64,000 bases of DNA from Heliocidaris tuberculata. Lineage: Eukaryota; Echinodermata; Echinoidea; Camarodonta; Echinometridae. Below, one piece after another: positions 35,718-50,020 of this stretch. Every line of letters starts with the position of its first letter. The first letter of the stretch is position 1. The notes below the pieces were generated by a model that was given only the letters and a program-made list of their open reading frames with translations, made no database searches and had not been told where the DNA came from. The stretch is from contig CM046844.1 in NCBI GenBank assembly GCA_025618425.1, positions 16,626,920 to 16,690,919 of the forward strand. The letters are read 5' to 3'. Both the position numbers and the translations under genes were made by a program.

Positions 35718-37006
35718 TTAGGTGGTCTGTCGTAATCGACAGATCACCTTTTATATTCGTCCGAATTTTCTTTCTATATTTATTTATTTATTTATTTATT
35801 TTTATTTCCCCATTCCTTGTCCATTCGAAATCTTCAATAGTACTTTATCAATTTTCGTCAAATTTTCGTCAGTGATGTCATCCCATGAGGACATGTTCCC
35901 GTTTACATATCAAGGTCAACAGGTCATCGTGACGTCATCCAGGCGCCATTTTGTCAAATCACATTATCAATCATATCTTCATAACCAATCATCAAAAATT
36001 GTCCATATTTACATGACATTAACTTCAGGTCATGGGTCATCAGGTCATGTCGTCAAAAGTCATCCAGAGGTCATGACGCGCGCGTACGCGTGCGTCAAAA
36101 TTTAAAACTGCTCAAAATCATCCAAGGATTAAACGACAGTACGTTTCAGGTCATTTCAAGCATTTCAAAAATTTCCGTCCGTGCGCGTCCGTGCGCGCGT
36201 TATGCACGTGCGCAGCGCGTACAGAGTGTAAAAACGCCGTTTTTTTCGCATGGTTTGTGTTCCTGACACTATTCTTGACAATATCCAACCATTTACAGGC
36301 ATTCTCGACATTCCATAAGGCCACACGCGCGCGTCAAACTTTAAAATCTGCGCGCGCGTCAATGGGCAAAATAGTGTAAAAAGTCGTAAAAACATGCCTC
36401 TACAAAAATAACTCTAGCTCTTTAAATAGTCCGTTGACCCCCTAATTTTTTTTCATATTTGGGTAGAGGAGGAATTATAGATATAATTTCATGGGTAATT
36501 TGAGCCTCAATTATATTGCAAAGTCATCAAAATGGCGTCTAAACTCAAAATTTCATTTTTTCAAAAATGACGTCATCAAATTTATGCAAATTTGACTATA
36601 ACTCTTTTAATATTGGTCATTTTTCGCCCAAATTTGGATATGATGTAGCTGAGACAATTCTCTACAAGATCAGTCACCACGATTTTTCATTTTGACAAAG
36701 GCATCATGGCGTATTTTTGCGATTAAAGGAGGTATGTCAATTTTTCTCATTTTGCGTGTATTCTCTATGGGACATGACTTTTTCTCAAATCTTGATTCTA
36801 CATTCCCGTCTTCTTTGAGCAGTATCTCTGTTATTTCTGCTCGATTTTCTCCCAAATTTGAGTATGTTATAGCTGAGACTATAAGCTTTTACAAGTGTGC
36901 CCTCCAATTTTTGATCAGATGTCGGGATCATGCCTATTTTTTAACTACAAAATATGATTTCAGAAACCCGTTTTTCGTATACGTGTTATGTCTATTGCAA
37001 AACTTT

Positions 37007-37070
37007 TGGTCTATTGGTAAAGTACTTGCCTCCCATGCCGCCGACCCAGGTTCGAATCCCGGTGGGTCCA
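37007..37070 (+). pseudogene. tRNA-Gly-like block
   Basis: Same as the copy at 27885: TGGTCTATTGG, perfect B box, T-run. Confidence 0.6.
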
Positions 37071-38474
37071 TTTTTTTTTTTTTTTTTTTTTTGCCTTTCA
37101 TTTTAATATCTTTTTCGACTATTATAACATATACCATCACAGACAATGTCATAAACTGCCTAATTTTGCGTGTTATGTCTATTGGAAAGTAGTGTGCAGT
37201 AGTTTGTGTACAATCTGATTCCCAATCGTGTATTAAAGCTAAGGGGATAATCTCCCACATGTCCTGCAATATCAAATCGTCCAGATCGTTATCACGATTT
37301 CTCAAAATCGGCTCAGTCAATTTTCTTCATATTTTCGTCAGTCATCAGTCCTAATAAGGTCAAGTTCCCACATCTTTTTCAAGGTCATCAGGTTATAGTG
37401 ACGTCATCCAGGCGCCATTTTGTCAAATCACATTATCAATCATATCTTCATAACCAATTATCAAAAATCGTCCATATTTACATGACATTAACTTCAGGTC
37501 ATGGGTCATCAGGTCATGTCGTCAAAAGTTATCCAGAGGTCATGACGCGCGCGTACGCGTGCGTCAAAATTTAAAACTGCTCAAAATCATCCAAGGATCT
37601 AACGAGAGTGCGTTTCAGGTAATTTCAAGCATTTCAAAAATTTCCGTCCGTGCGCGTCCGTGCGCGCGTTATGCGCGTGCGCAGCGCGTACAGAGTGTAA
37701 AAACGCCGTTTTTTCGCATGGTTTGTGTTCCTGACACTATTCTTGACAATTTCCAACCATTTACAGGCATTCTCGACATTCCATAAGGCCACACGCGCGC
37801 GTCAAACTTTAAAATCCGCGCGCGCGTCAATGGGAAAAATAGTGTAAAAAGTCGTAAAAACATGCCTCTACAAAAATAACTCTAGCCCTTTAAATAGTCC
37901 GTTGACCCCCTAATTTTTTTTCATATTTGGGTAGAGGAGGAATCATAGATATAATTTCATGGGTAATTTGAGCCTCATTTATATTGCAAAGTCATCAAAA
38001 TGGCGTCTAAACTCAAAATTTCATTTTTTCAAAAATGACGTCATCAAATTTATGCAAATTTGACTATAACTCCTTTAATATTGGTCATTTTTCGCCCAAA
38101 TTTGGATATGATGTAGCTGAGACAATTCTCTACCAGATCAGTTGCCACGATTTTTCATTTTGACAAAGGCATCATGGCGTATTTTTGCGATTAAAGGAGG
38201 TATGTCAATTTTTCTCATTTTGCGTGTATTCTCTATGGGACATGACTTTTTCTCAAATCTTGATTCTACATTCCCGTCTTCTTTGAGCAGTATCTCTGTT
38301 ATTTCTGCTCGATTTTCTTCCAAATTTTAGTATGTTATAGCTGAGACTATAAGCTTTTACCAATGTGCCCTCCAATTTTTGATCAGATGTCGGGATCATG
38401 CCCCTTTTTTAAGTACAAATTGTAATTTGAGAATCCCATTTTTAGTGTACGTGTTATGTCTATTGCAAAACTTT

Positions 38475-38538
38475 TGGTCTATTGGTAAAGTACTTGCCTC
38501 CCATCCCGCCGACCCAAGTTCGAATCCCGGTGGGTCCA
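38475..38538 (+). pseudogene. tRNA-Gly-like block, D-type copy
   Basis: Same as the copy at 29351, including AGTTCGAATCC at the B-box position. Confidence 0.55.
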
Positions 38539-38900
38539 TTTTTTTGGAAATTTTTTTTTTCTTGTTTTTGCCTTATATTTTATCATTTGCTTCGACTACT
38601 GTAACATATAAAATCACAAACAATGTAATAAACTTTTTTATTTTGCGTGTTATGTCTAATTGAATGTAGTTTGTGTACAACCCTATGCAAAATCTGATTG
38701 CCTGTCGTGTATTAAACCTATGGTTTAAATCCCATGTATAATGCAATATGAAATTGTCCGATTTTCTTTGACGCAAGTCTCCATCCATTGTCAACATTAT
38801 CAGGAATATTATCTTGCACAAATATTATCACATCTTAGCAATTTTACCAACGGATAGACAGACCACCTAATTCGTCTTCAGTGACGAATTAAAGTTCTAG

Positions 38901-41011
38901 TTATTTTTATTTCCCCCATTTCTTGTCCATTCGCAATTTTATAAAAGACCAGTATCAATTTTCGTCAAATTTTCGTCAGTGATGTCATCCCATGAGGACA
39001 TGTTCCCGTTTACATATCAAGGTCAACAGGTCATCGTGACGTCATCCAGGCGCCATTTTGTCAAATCACATTATCAATCATATCTTCATAACCAATCATC
39101 AAAAATCGTCCATATTTACATGACATTAACTTCAGGTCATGGGTCATCAGATCCTGTCGTCAAAAGTCATCCAGAGGTCATGACGCGCGCGTACGCGTGC
39201 GTCAAAATTTAGAACTGCTCAAAATCATCCAAGGATCAAACGAGAGTACGTTTCAGGTCATTTCAAGCATTTCAAAAATTTCCGTCCGTGCGCGTCCGTG
39301 CGCGCGTTATGCACGTGCGCAGCGCGTACAGAGTGTAAAAACGCCGTTTTTTCGCATGGTTTGTGTTCCTGACACTATTCTTGATAATTTCCAACCATTT
39401 ACAGGCATTCTCGACATTTCATAAGGCCACTCGCGCGCGTCAAACTTTAAAATCCGCGCGCGCGTCAATTGGCAAAATAGTGTAAAAAGTCGTAAAAACA
39501 TGCCTTTACAAAATTAACTCTAGCTCTTTAAATAGTCCGTTGACCCCCTAATTTTTTTTCATATTTGGGTAGAGGAGGAATCGTAGATATAATTTCATGG
39601 GTCATTTGACCCTCAATTATATTGCAAAGTCATCAAAATGGCGTCTAAACTCAAAATTTCATTTTTTCAAAAATGACGTCATCAAATTTATGCAAATTTG
39701 ACTATAACTCCTTTAATATTTTTCATTTTTCGCCCAAATTTGGATATGATGTAGCTGAGACAATTCTCTACAAGATCAGTCACCACAATTTTTCATTTTG
39801 ACAAAGGCATCATGGCGTATTTTTGCGATTAAAGGAGGTATGTCAATTTTTCTCATTTTGCGTGTATTCTCTATGGGACATGACTTTTTCTCAAATCTTG
39901 ATTCTACATTCCCGTCTTCTTTGAGCAGTATCTCTGTTATTTCTGCTCGATTTTCTCCCAAATTTGAGTATGTTATAGCTGAGACTATAAGCTTTTACAA
40001 ATGTGCCCTCCAAATTTTGATCAGATGTCGGGATCATGCCCATTTTTTAACTACAAAATGTCATTTGAGAATCCCGTTTTTCGTCTACGTGTTATCTCTA
40101 TTGGAAATATTTTGGTCCATTGGTAAAGCACTTGCCTCCCATTCCGGCGACCCAGGTTCGACTCCCGGTGGGTCCATTTTTTTTTTTTTTTTTTTTTTTT
40201 TTTGCCTTTCATTCTACCATCTTCTTCGACTATTATAACATATACCATCACAAACAATGTAAAAAACTGCCTAATTTTGCGTGTTATGTCTATTGAAAGT
40301 AGTGTGCAGTAGTTTGTGTAGAATCTCATTCCCTGTCGTGTATTAAAGCTAAGGGGATAATCTTCCACATGTCCTGCAATATCAAATCGTCCAGTTCGTT
40401 ATCCCGATTTCTCCAAATCGGCTGAGTCAATTTTCTTCATATTTTCGTCAGTCATCAGTCGTAATAAGGTCAAGTTCCCACATCTTTTTCAAGGTCATCA
40501 GGTTATTGTGACGTCATCCAGGCGCCATTTTGTGAAAATCAACTTATGGTCATATGTTCATAACGAAATGTCATTTCTCTTTCATATTTGGCATGGTTAA
40601 GGTCACTGTCATTCCAGTCAAGGTCATTTCGTTAAACGCGCGCGTACGCGTACGTCCGCGCGTCCGTGCGCGCGCAAAATTTAGAAATGATCCAAATCGT
40701 CCCAAATTCATTTTGCAAACGTTTCATGCCATTTCAAGCACTTTTCGAAAAATCGCCCATAAAACTGAACCTGTAGGGGCGCTATGCCACTTAGGTTATC
40801 GTGGTTATTGTCATCATTATTGTCATTATGATCATCATTATCAATATATCATTATCGTCATTGTCATCACTTATATGACCATATCTTATGATCATTGTCG
40901 TCAACATTATGATTATAATCTTGCAGAAATATTATCACACCTGACAAAGCACTTTGCCACAGTGAAAGACAGACCACCTAATTCGTCTTCAGTGACGAAT
41001 TAAATTTCTAG
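38901..41011 (+). mobile_element. Unit 17, type B (2111 bp)
   Basis: Counterpart of unit 13 (shared TCAGATCCTG and CGACATTTCATAAGG). tRNA-like block 40113-40176; CTAG 41008-41011 followed by TT and the hairpin of unit 18. Confidence 0.8.
40113..40176 (+). pseudogene. tRNA-Gly(CCC)-like block
   Basis: B-type copy with perfect B box and long T-run. Confidence 0.6.
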
Positions 41012-42357
41012 TTAGGTGGTCTGTCGTAATCGACAGATCACCTTTTATATTCGTCCGAATTTTCTTTCTATATTTATTTATTTATTTATTTTTATTTCCC
41101 CCATTCCTTGTCCATTCGAAATCTTCAATAGTACTTTATCAATTTTCGTCAAATTTTCGTCAGTGATGTCATCCCATGAGGACATGTTCCCGTTTACATA
41201 TCAAGGTCAACAGGTCATCGTGACGTCATCCAGGCGCCATTTTGTCAAATCACATTATCAATCATATCTTCATAACCAATCATCAAAAATCGTCCATATT
41301 TACATGACATTAACTTCAGGTCATGGGTCATCAGATTCTGTCGTCAAAAGTCATCCAGAGGTCATGACGCGCGCGTACGCGTGCGTCAAAATTTAGAACT
41401 GCTCAAAATCATCCAAGGATCAAACGAGAGTACGTTTCAGGTCATTTCAAGCATTTCAAAAATTTCCGTCCGTGCGCGTCCGTGCGCGCGTTATGCGCGT
41501 GCACAGCGCGTACAGAGTGTAAAAACGCCGTTTTTTTCGCATGGTTTGTGTTCCTGACACTATTCTTGACAATTTCCAACCATTTACAGGCATTCTCGAC
41601 ATTCCATAAGGCCACACGCGCGCGTCAAACTTTAAAATCCGCGCGCGCGTCAATGGGCAAAATAGTGTAAAAAGTCGTAAAAACATGCCTCTACAAAAAT
41701 AACTCTAGCCCTTTAAATAGTCCGTTGACCCCCTATTTTTTTTTCATATTTGGGTAGAGGAGGAATCATAGATATAATTTCATGGGTAATTTGAGCCTCA
41801 ATTATATTGCAAAGTTATCAAAATGGCGTCTAAACTCAAAATTTCATTTTTTCAAAAGTGACGTCATCAAATTTATGCAAATTTGACTATAACTCCTTTA
41901 ATATTGGTCATTTTTCGCCCAAATTTGGATATGATGTAGCTGAGACAATTCTCTACAAGATCAGTTCCACGATTTTTCATTTTGACAAATGCATCATGGC
42001 GTATTTTTGCGATTAAAGGAGGTATGTCAATTTTTCTCATTTTGCGTGTATTCTCTATGGGACATGACTTTTTCTCAAATCTTGATTCTACATTCCCGTC
42101 TTCTTTGAGCAGTATCTCTGTTATTTCTGCTCGATTTTCTCCCAAATTGGAGTATGTTATAGCTGAGACTATAAGCTTTTACAAGTGTGCCCTCCAATTT
42201 TTGATCAGATGTCGGGATCATGCCCTTTTTTTAACTACAAAATGTCATTTGAGAATCCCGTTTTTCGTCTACGTGTTATGTCTATTGGAAATATTTTGGT
42301 CCATTGGTAAAGCACTTGCCTCCCATTCCGGCGACCCAGGTTCGACTCCCGGTGGGT

Positions 42358-42391
<34 letters not shown>

Positions 42392-43197
42392 CTTTCATTC
42401 TACCATCTTCTTCGACTATTATAACATATACCATCACAAACAATGTAAAAAACTGCCTAATTTTGCGTGTTATGTCTATTGAAAGTAGTGTGCAGTAGTT
42501 TGTGTAGAATCTCATTCCCTGTCGTGTATTAAAGCTAAGGGGATAATCTTCCACATGTCCTGCAATATCAAATCGTCCAGTTCGTTATCCCGATTTCTCC
42601 AAATCGGCTGAGTCAATTTTCTTCATATTTTCGTCAGTCATCAGTCCTAATAAGGTCAAGTTCGCACATCTTTTTCAAGGTCATCAGGTTATTGTGACGT
42701 CATCCAGGCGCCATTTTGTGAAAATCAACTTATGGTCATATGTTCATAACGAAATGTCATTTCTCTTTCATATTTGGCATGGTTAAGGTCACTGTCATTC
42801 CAGTCAAGGTCATTTCGTTAAACGCGCGCGTACGCGTACGTCCGCGCGTCCGTGCGCGCGCAAAATTTAGAAATGATCCAAATCGTCCCAAATTCATTTT
42901 GCAAACGTTTCATGCCATTTCAAGCACTTTTCGAAAAATCGCCCATAAAACTGAACCTGTAGGGGCGCTATGCCACTTAGGTTATCGTGGTTATTGTCAT
43001 CATTATTGTCATTATGATCATCATTATCAATATATCATTATCGTCATTGTCATCACTTATATGACCATATCTTATGATTATTGTCGTCAACATTATGATT
43101 ATAATCTTGCAGAAATATTATCACACCTGACAAAGCACTTTGCCACAGTGAAAGACAGACCACCTAATTCGTCTTCAGTGACGAATTAAATTTCTAG
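41012..43197 (+). mobile_element. Unit 18, type B (2.19 kb); ends higher-order copy 2
   Basis: 5' hairpin 41014, tRNA-like block 42297-42360, CTAG 43194-43197. Carries GCGCGTGCACAGCG near 41496 where other units read GCGCGTGCGCAGCG, a CpG loss. Otherwise like unit 14 plus the 5' hairpin segment. Confidence 0.8.
42297..42360 (+). pseudogene. tRNA-Gly(CCC)-like block
   Basis: B-type copy with perfect B box and long T-run. Confidence 0.6.
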
Positions 43198-44534
43198 TTA
43201 GGTGGTCTGTCGTAATCGACAGATCACCTTTTATATTCGTCCGAATTTTCTTTCTATATTTATTTATTTTTATTTCCCCCATTCCTTGTCCATTCGAAAT
43301 CTTCAATAGTACTTTATCAATTTTCGTCAAATTTTCGTCAGTGATGTCATCCCATGAGGACATGTTCCCGTTTACATATCAAGGTCAACAGGTCATCGTG
43401 ACGTCATCCAGGCGCCATTTTGTCAAATCACATTATCAATCATATCTTCATAACCAATCATCAAAAATTGTCCATATTTACATGACATTAACTTCAGGTC
43501 ATGGGTCATCAGGTCATGTCGTCAAAAGTCATCCAGAGGTCATGACGCGCGCGTACGCGTGCGTCAAAATTTAGAACTGCTCAAAATCATCCAAGGATCA
43601 AACGAGAGTACGTTTCAGGTCATTTCAAGCATTTCAAAAATTTCCGTCCGTGCGCGTCCGTGCGCGCGTTATGCGCGTGCGCAGCGCGTACAGAGTGTAA
43701 AAACGCCGTTTTTTCGCATGGTTTGTGTTCCTGACACTATTCTTGACAATTTCCAACCATTTACAGGCATTCTCGACATTCCATAAGGCCACACGCGCGC
43801 GTCAAACTTTAAAATCCGCGCGCGCGTCAATGGGCAAAATAGTGTAAAAAGTCGTAAAAACATGCCTCTACAAAAATAACTCTAGCCCTTTAAATAGTCC
43901 GTTGACCCCCTATTTTTTTTTCATATTTGGGTAGAGGAGGAATCATAGATATAATTTCATGGGTAATTTGAGCCTCAATTATATTGCAAAGTTATCAAAA
44001 TGGCGTCTAAACTCAAAATTTCATTTTTTCAAAAGTGACGTCATCAAATTTATGCAAATTTGACTATAACTCCTTTAATATTGGTCATTTTTCGCCCAAA
44101 TTTGGATATGATGTAGCTGAGACAATTCTCTACAAGATCAGTTCCACGATTTTTCATTTTGACAAATGCATCATGGCGTATTTTTGCGATTAAAGGAGGT
44201 ATGTCAATTTTTCTCATTTTGCGTGTATTCTCTATGGGACATGACTTTTTCTCAAATCTTGATTCTACATTCCCGTCTTCTTTGAGCAGTATCTCTGTTA
44301 TTTCTGCTCGATTTTCTCCCAAATTGGAGTATGTTATAGCTGAGACTATAAGCTTTTACAAGTGTGCCCTCCAATTTTTGATCAGATGTCGGGATCATGC
44401 CCTTTTTTTAACTACAAAATGTCATTTGAGAATCCCGTTTTTCGTCTACGTGTTATGTCTATTGGAAATATTTTGGTCCATTGGTAAAGCACTTGCCTCC
44501 CATTCCGGCGACCCAGGTTCGACTCCCGGTGGGT

Positions 44535-44569
<35 letters not shown>

Positions 44570-45375
44570 CTTTCATTCTACCATCTTCTTCGACTATTAT
44601 AACATATACCATCACAAACAATGTAAAAAACTGCCTAATTTTGCGTGTTATGTCTATTGAAAGTAGTGTGCAGTAGTTTGTGTAGAATCTCATTCCCTGT
44701 CGTGTATTAAAGCTAAGGGGATAATCTTCCACATGTCCTGCAATATCAAATCGTCCAGTTCGTTATCCCGATTTCTCCAAATCGGCTGAGTCAATTTTCT
44801 TCATATTTTCGTCAGTCATCAGTCCTAATAAGGTCAAGTTCCCACATCTTTTTCAAGGTCATCAGGTTATTGTGACGTCATCCAGGCGCCATTTTGTGAA
44901 AATCAACTTATGGTCATATGTTCATAACGAAATGTCATTTCTCTTTCATATTTGGCATGGTTAAGGTCACTGTCATTCCAGTCAAGGTCATTTCGTTAAA
45001 CGCGCGCGTACGCGTACGTCCGCGCGTCCGTGTGCGCGCAAAATTTAGAAATGATCCCAATCGTCCCAAATTCATTTTGCAAACGTTTCATGCCATTTCA
45101 AGCACTTTTCGAAAAATCGCCCATAAAACTGAACCTGTAGGGGCGCTATGCCACTTAGGTTATCGTGGTTATTGTCATCATTATTGTCATTATGATCATC
45201 ATTATCAATATATCATTATCGTCATTGTCATCACTTATATGACCATATCTTATGATCATTGTCGTCAACATTATGATTATAATCTTGCAGAAATATTATC
45301 ACACCTGACAAAGCACTTTGCCACAGTGAAAGACAGACCACCTAATTCGTCTTCAGTGACGAATTAAATTTCTAG
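43198..45375 (+). mobile_element. Unit 19, type B (2.18 kb)
   Basis: 5' hairpin 43200, tRNA-like block 44474-44537, CTAG 45372-45375. Very close to unit 18 in its core (shared CCCCCTATTTTTTTT and GACAAATGCATC). Its second CG-rich tract has GTGTGCGCGC near 45030, another CpG change. Confidence 0.8.
44474..44537 (+). pseudogene. tRNA-Gly(CCC)-like block
   Basis: B-type copy with perfect B box; about 30 Ts follow. Confidence 0.6.
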
Positions 45376-45377
45376 TT

Positions 45378-45560
45378 AGGTGGTCTGTCGTAATCGACAG
45401 ATCACCTTTTATATTCGTCCGAATTTTCTTTCTATATTTAGGTGGTCTGTCGTAATCGACAGATCACCTTTTATATTCGTCCGAATTTTCTTTCTTTATT
45501 AGGTGGTCTGTCGTAATCGACAGATCACCTTTTATATTCGTCCGAATTTTCTTTCTATAT
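45378..45560 (+). repeat. Triple stack of Helentron 5' termini
   Basis: Three copies of AGGTGGTCTGTCG plus pairing arm and the ATTCG-TC-CGAAT palindrome, with periods of 62 and 61 bases. The copies are identical in the hairpin, pointing to a recent stack. Confidence 0.8.
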
Positions 45561-46787
45561 TTATTTATTTATTTATTTATTTTTATTTCCCCCATTCCTT
45601 GTCCATTCGAAATCTTCAATAGTACTTTATCAATTTTCGTCAAATTTTCGTCAGTGATGTCATCCCATGAGGACATGTTCCCGTTTACATATCAAGGTCA
45701 ACAGGTCATCGTGACGTCATCCAGGCGCCATTTTGTCAAATCACATTATCAATCATATCTTCATAACCAATCATCAAAAATTGTCCATATTTACATGACA
45801 TTAACTTCAGGTCATGGGTCATCAGGTCATGTCGTCAAAAGTCATCCAGACGTCATGACGCGCGCGTACGCGTGCGTCAAAATTTAAAACTGCTCAAAAT
45901 CATCCAAGGATCAAACGAGAGTACGTTTCAGGTCATTTCAAGCATTTCAAAAATTTCCGTCCGTGCGCGTCCGTGCGCGCGTTATGCACGTGCGCAGCGC
46001 GTACAGAGTGTAAAAACGCCGTTTTTTCGCATGGTTTGTGTTCCTGACACTATTCTTGACAATTTCCAACCATTTACAGGCATTCTCGACATTCCCTAAG
46101 GCCACACGCGCGCGTCAAACTTTAAAATCCGCGCGCGCGTCAATGGGCAAAATAGTGTAAAAAGTCGTAAAAACATGCCTCTACAAAAATAACTCTAGCC
46201 CTTTAAATAGTCCGTTGACCCCCTAATTTTTTTTCATATTTGGGTAGAGGAGGAATCATAGATATAATTTCATGGGTAATTTGAGCCTCAATTATATTGC
46301 AAAGTCATCAAAATGGCGTCTAAACTCAAAATTTCATTTTTTCAAAAGTGACGTCATCAAATTTATGCAAATTTGACTATAACTCCTTTAATATTGGTCA
46401 TTTTTCGCCCAAATTTGGATATGACGTAACTGAGACAATTCTCTACAAGATAAGTCACCATGATTTTTCATTTTGACAAAGGCATCATGGCGTATTTTTG
46501 CGATTAAAGGAGGTATGTCAATTTTTCTCATTTTGCGTGTATTCTCTATGGGACATGACTTTTTCTCAAATCTTGATTCTACATTCCCGTCTTCTTTGAG
46601 CAGTATCTCTGTTATTTCTGCTCGATTTTCTCCCAAATTGGAGTATGTTATAGCTGAGACTATAAGCTTTTACAAGTGTGCCCTCCAATTTTTGATCAGA
46701 TGTCGGGATCATGCCCTTTTTTTAACTACAAAATGTCATTTGAGAATCCCGTTTTTCGTCTACGTGTTATGTCTAATGGAAATATTT

Positions 46788-46848
46788 TGGTCCATTGGTA
46801 AAGCACTTGCCTCCCATTCCGGCGACCCAGGTTCGACTCCCGGTGGGT

Positions 46849-46851
<3 letters not shown>
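46788..46851 (+). pseudogene. tRNA-Gly(CCC)-like block
   Basis: B-type copy with perfect B box and long T-run. Confidence 0.6.
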
Positions 46852-46882
<31 letters not shown>

Positions 46883-47689
46883 CTTTCATTCTACCATCTT
46901 CTTCGACTATTATAACATATACCATCACAAACAATGTAAAAAAACTGCCTAATTTTGCGTGTTATGTCTATTGAAAGTAGTGTGCAGTAGTTTGTGTAGA
47001 ATCTCATTCCCTGTCGTGTATTAAAGCTAAGGGGATAATCTTCCACATGTCCTGCAATATCAAATCGTCCAGTTCGTTATCCCGATTTCTCCAAATCGGC
47101 TCAGTCAATTTTCTTCATATTTTCGTCAGTCATCAGTCCTAATAAGGTCAAGTTCCCACATCTTTTTCAAGGTCATCAGGTTATTGTGACGTCATCCAGG
47201 CGCCATTTTGTGAAAATCAACTTATGGTCATATGTTCATAACGAAATGTCATTTCTCTTTCATATTTGGCATGGTTAAGGTCACTGTCATTCCAGTCAAG
47301 GTCATTTCGTTCAACGCGCGCGTACGCGTACGTCCGCGCGTCCGTGCGCGCGCAAAATTTAGAAATGATCCAAATCGTCCCAAATTCATTTTGCAAACGT
47401 TTCATGCCATTTCAAGCACTTTTCGAAAAATCGCCCATAAAACTGAACCTGTAGGGGCGCTATGCCACTTAGGTTATCGTGGTTATTGTCATCATTATTG
47501 TCATTATGATCATCATTATCAATATATCATTATCGTCATTGTCATCACTTATATGACCATATCTTATGATCATTGTCGTCAACATTATGATTATAATCTT
47601 GCAGAAATATTATCACACCTGACAAAGCACTTTGCCACAGTGAAAGACAGACCACCTAATTCGTCTTCAGTGACGAATTAAATTTCTAG

Positions 47690-50020
47690 TTTATTTTTAT
47701 TTCCCCCATTCCTTGTCCATTCGAAATCTTCAAAAGTCCAGTATCAATTTTCGTCAAATTTTCGTCAGTGATGTCATCCCATGAGGACATGTTCCCGTTT
47801 ACATATCAAGGTCAACAGGTCATCGTGACGTCATCCAGGCGCCATTTTGTCAAATCACACTATCAATCATATCTTCATAACGAATCATCACAAATCGTTC
47901 ATATTTACATGACATTAACTTCATGTCATGGGTCATCAGGTCATGTCATCAAAGGTCATTCAGAGGTCATGACGGGCACGTACGCGCGCGTCAAATTTTA
48001 AAAATGCTCAAAATCATCCAAGGATCAAACGAGAGTACGTTTCAGGTCATTTCAAGCATTTCAAAAATTTCCGTCCGTGCGCGTCCGTGCGCGCGTTATG
48101 CGCGTGCGCAGCGCGTACAGAGTGTAAAAACGCCGTTTTTTCGCATGGTTTGTGTTCCTGACACTATTCTTGACAATTTCCAACCATTTACAGGCACTCT
48201 CGACATTCCATAAGGCCACACGCGCGCGTCAAACTTTAAAATCCGCGCGCGCGTCAATGGGCAAAATAGTGTAAAAAGTCGTAAAAACATGCCTCTACAA
48301 AAATAACTCTAGCCCTTTAAATAGTCCGTTGACCCCCTAATTTTTTTTCATATTTGGGTAGAGGAGGAATCATAGATATAATTTCATGGGTAATTTGAGC
48401 CTCAATTATATTACAAAGTCATTAAAATGGCGTCTAAACTCAAAATTTCATTTTTTCAAAAATGACGTCATCAAATTTATGCAAATTTGACTATAACTCC
48501 TTTAATATTGGTCATTTTTCGCCCAAATTTGGATATGTTGTAGCTGAGACAATTCTCTACAAGATCAGTCACCATGATTTGTCATTTTGACAAAGGCATC
48601 ATGGCATATTTTTGCGATTAAAGGAGGTATGTCAATTTTTCTCATTTTGCGTGTATTATCTATGGGAGATGACTTTTTCTCAAATCTTGATTCTACATTC
48701 CCGTCTTCTTTGAGCAGTATCTTTGTAATTTCTGCTCGGTTTTCTTCCAAATTTAATATGTTATAGCTGAGACTAAAAGCTTTCACAAGTGTGCCCTCCA
48801 ATTTTTGATCAGATGTCGGGATCATGCCCATTTTTTCACTACAAAATGTGATTTCAGAATCCCGTATTTCGTTTACGTGTTATCTCTATTGGAAATATTT
48901 TGGTCCTTTGGTAAAGCACTTGCCTTCCATTCCGGCGACCCCCGGATCGATTCCCGGTGGGACCATCTTTTTTTTTTTTTTTTTTTTTTTCACTTTTTTT
49001 TTTTTTTTTTGCCTTTCATTTTACCATCTTCTTCGTCTATAATAACATAAACCATCACAAACAATGTAATAAACTGCCTAATTTTGCGTGTTATGTCTAT
49101 TGGAAAATAGTGTGCAGTAGTTTGTGTACAATCTCATTCCCTGTCGTGTATTAAAGCTAAGGGGATAATCTCCCACATGTCCTGCAATACCAAATCGTCC
49201 AGTTCGTTATCCCGATTTCTCCAAATCGGCTCAGTCAATTTTCTTCATATTTTCGTCAGTCATCAGTCCTAATAAGGTCAAGTTCCCACATCTTTTTCAA
49301 GGTCATCAGGTTATTGTGACGTCATCCAGGCGCCATTTTGTGAAAATCAACTTATGGTCATATGTTCATAACGAAATGTCATTTCTCATTCATATTTGGC
49401 ATGATTGAAGCTGATATCAATCCGGTCAATCCCAGAGATTTAGACGTGCGCGTGCGCACACGTTCGCTCGTCAGTGCCCCGCAAATATGAAAGATGACAC
49501 CCCCAATAACTCCCAAAAGAGGACGTAAATCTTTCTGAATTTTGCCTCGTCCATCACATTTCGACCAAATATCATGCACACCAAAAATCAGATTCAGAGC
49601 TCAATTCGTTTTTTTTTTATTATTCATTTTTTCCTTTTTTGACCCCCCCCCCTCTTTTTACGGGGGCAATAACTCAAAAATGAAACCATGAATCTTTTTC
49701 AAATTCGACACAGTAATGAGGACTGATAAGAAGTGTTGACGGTGAAAATTTGAGGTTCATGACGTCATTATGACGTCATCTACGCTTCATTCAGTGATTT
49801 TGGGGTGAAAAATGCCCTTTTCGGACCCTGAAAATGAACCCTAACTTCAGTTTGCGGGGTGCTAGAGACTTGGGACTTGATTCACATGAAAGAGCAGAAA
49901 ATTCTACACAAAAAAGGTTCGTGTAGCTCAAACGTTTTAACGGTCGTCTTCAGGGTGAAAATGGCTTTCAAAGTTCAAATTACCCATTTTGCCATAGACA
50001 CACACGTTATAGGTATTATT
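47690..50020 (+). mobile_element. Unit 21: B-type 5' half with A-type 3' module
   Basis: Hairpin-less B leader; the CG palindrome is a variant (TGACGGGCACGTACGCGCG near 47968). tRNA-like block 48901-48965 is A-type, followed by two T-runs split by CAC. The A-type 3' module runs to GGTATTATT at 50020. Contains a double TGACGTCA near 49761-49780. Confidence 0.75.
48901..48965 (+). pseudogene. tRNA-Gly-like block, A-type copy
   Basis: TGGTCCTTTGG in the D-arm region; GGATCGATTCC at the B-box position; TGGTCC/GGACCA ends can pair. Confidence 0.5.

Larger units (their letters stand above)
35718..38900 (+). mobile_element. Unit 16, chimeric 1.5-unit repeat (3.18 kb)
   Basis: Counterpart of unit 12 with the same internal jump and two tRNA-like blocks (37007-37070, 38475-38538). 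Shared private bases include GGATCTAACGAGAGTGCG. It differs from unit 12 by small changes such as GGATTAAACGACAG near 36127, so the two copies have had time to diverge. Confidence 0.8.
45376..47689 (+). mobile_element. Unit 20, type B with triple 5' end (2.31 kb)
   Basis: 5' hairpins at 45378, 45440 and 45501, all with loop TAAT. The first directly follows CTAG-TT of unit 19, so this is a clean 3'-end to 5'-end junction. tRNA-like block 46788-46851, CTAG 47686-47689. Confidence 0.8.
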
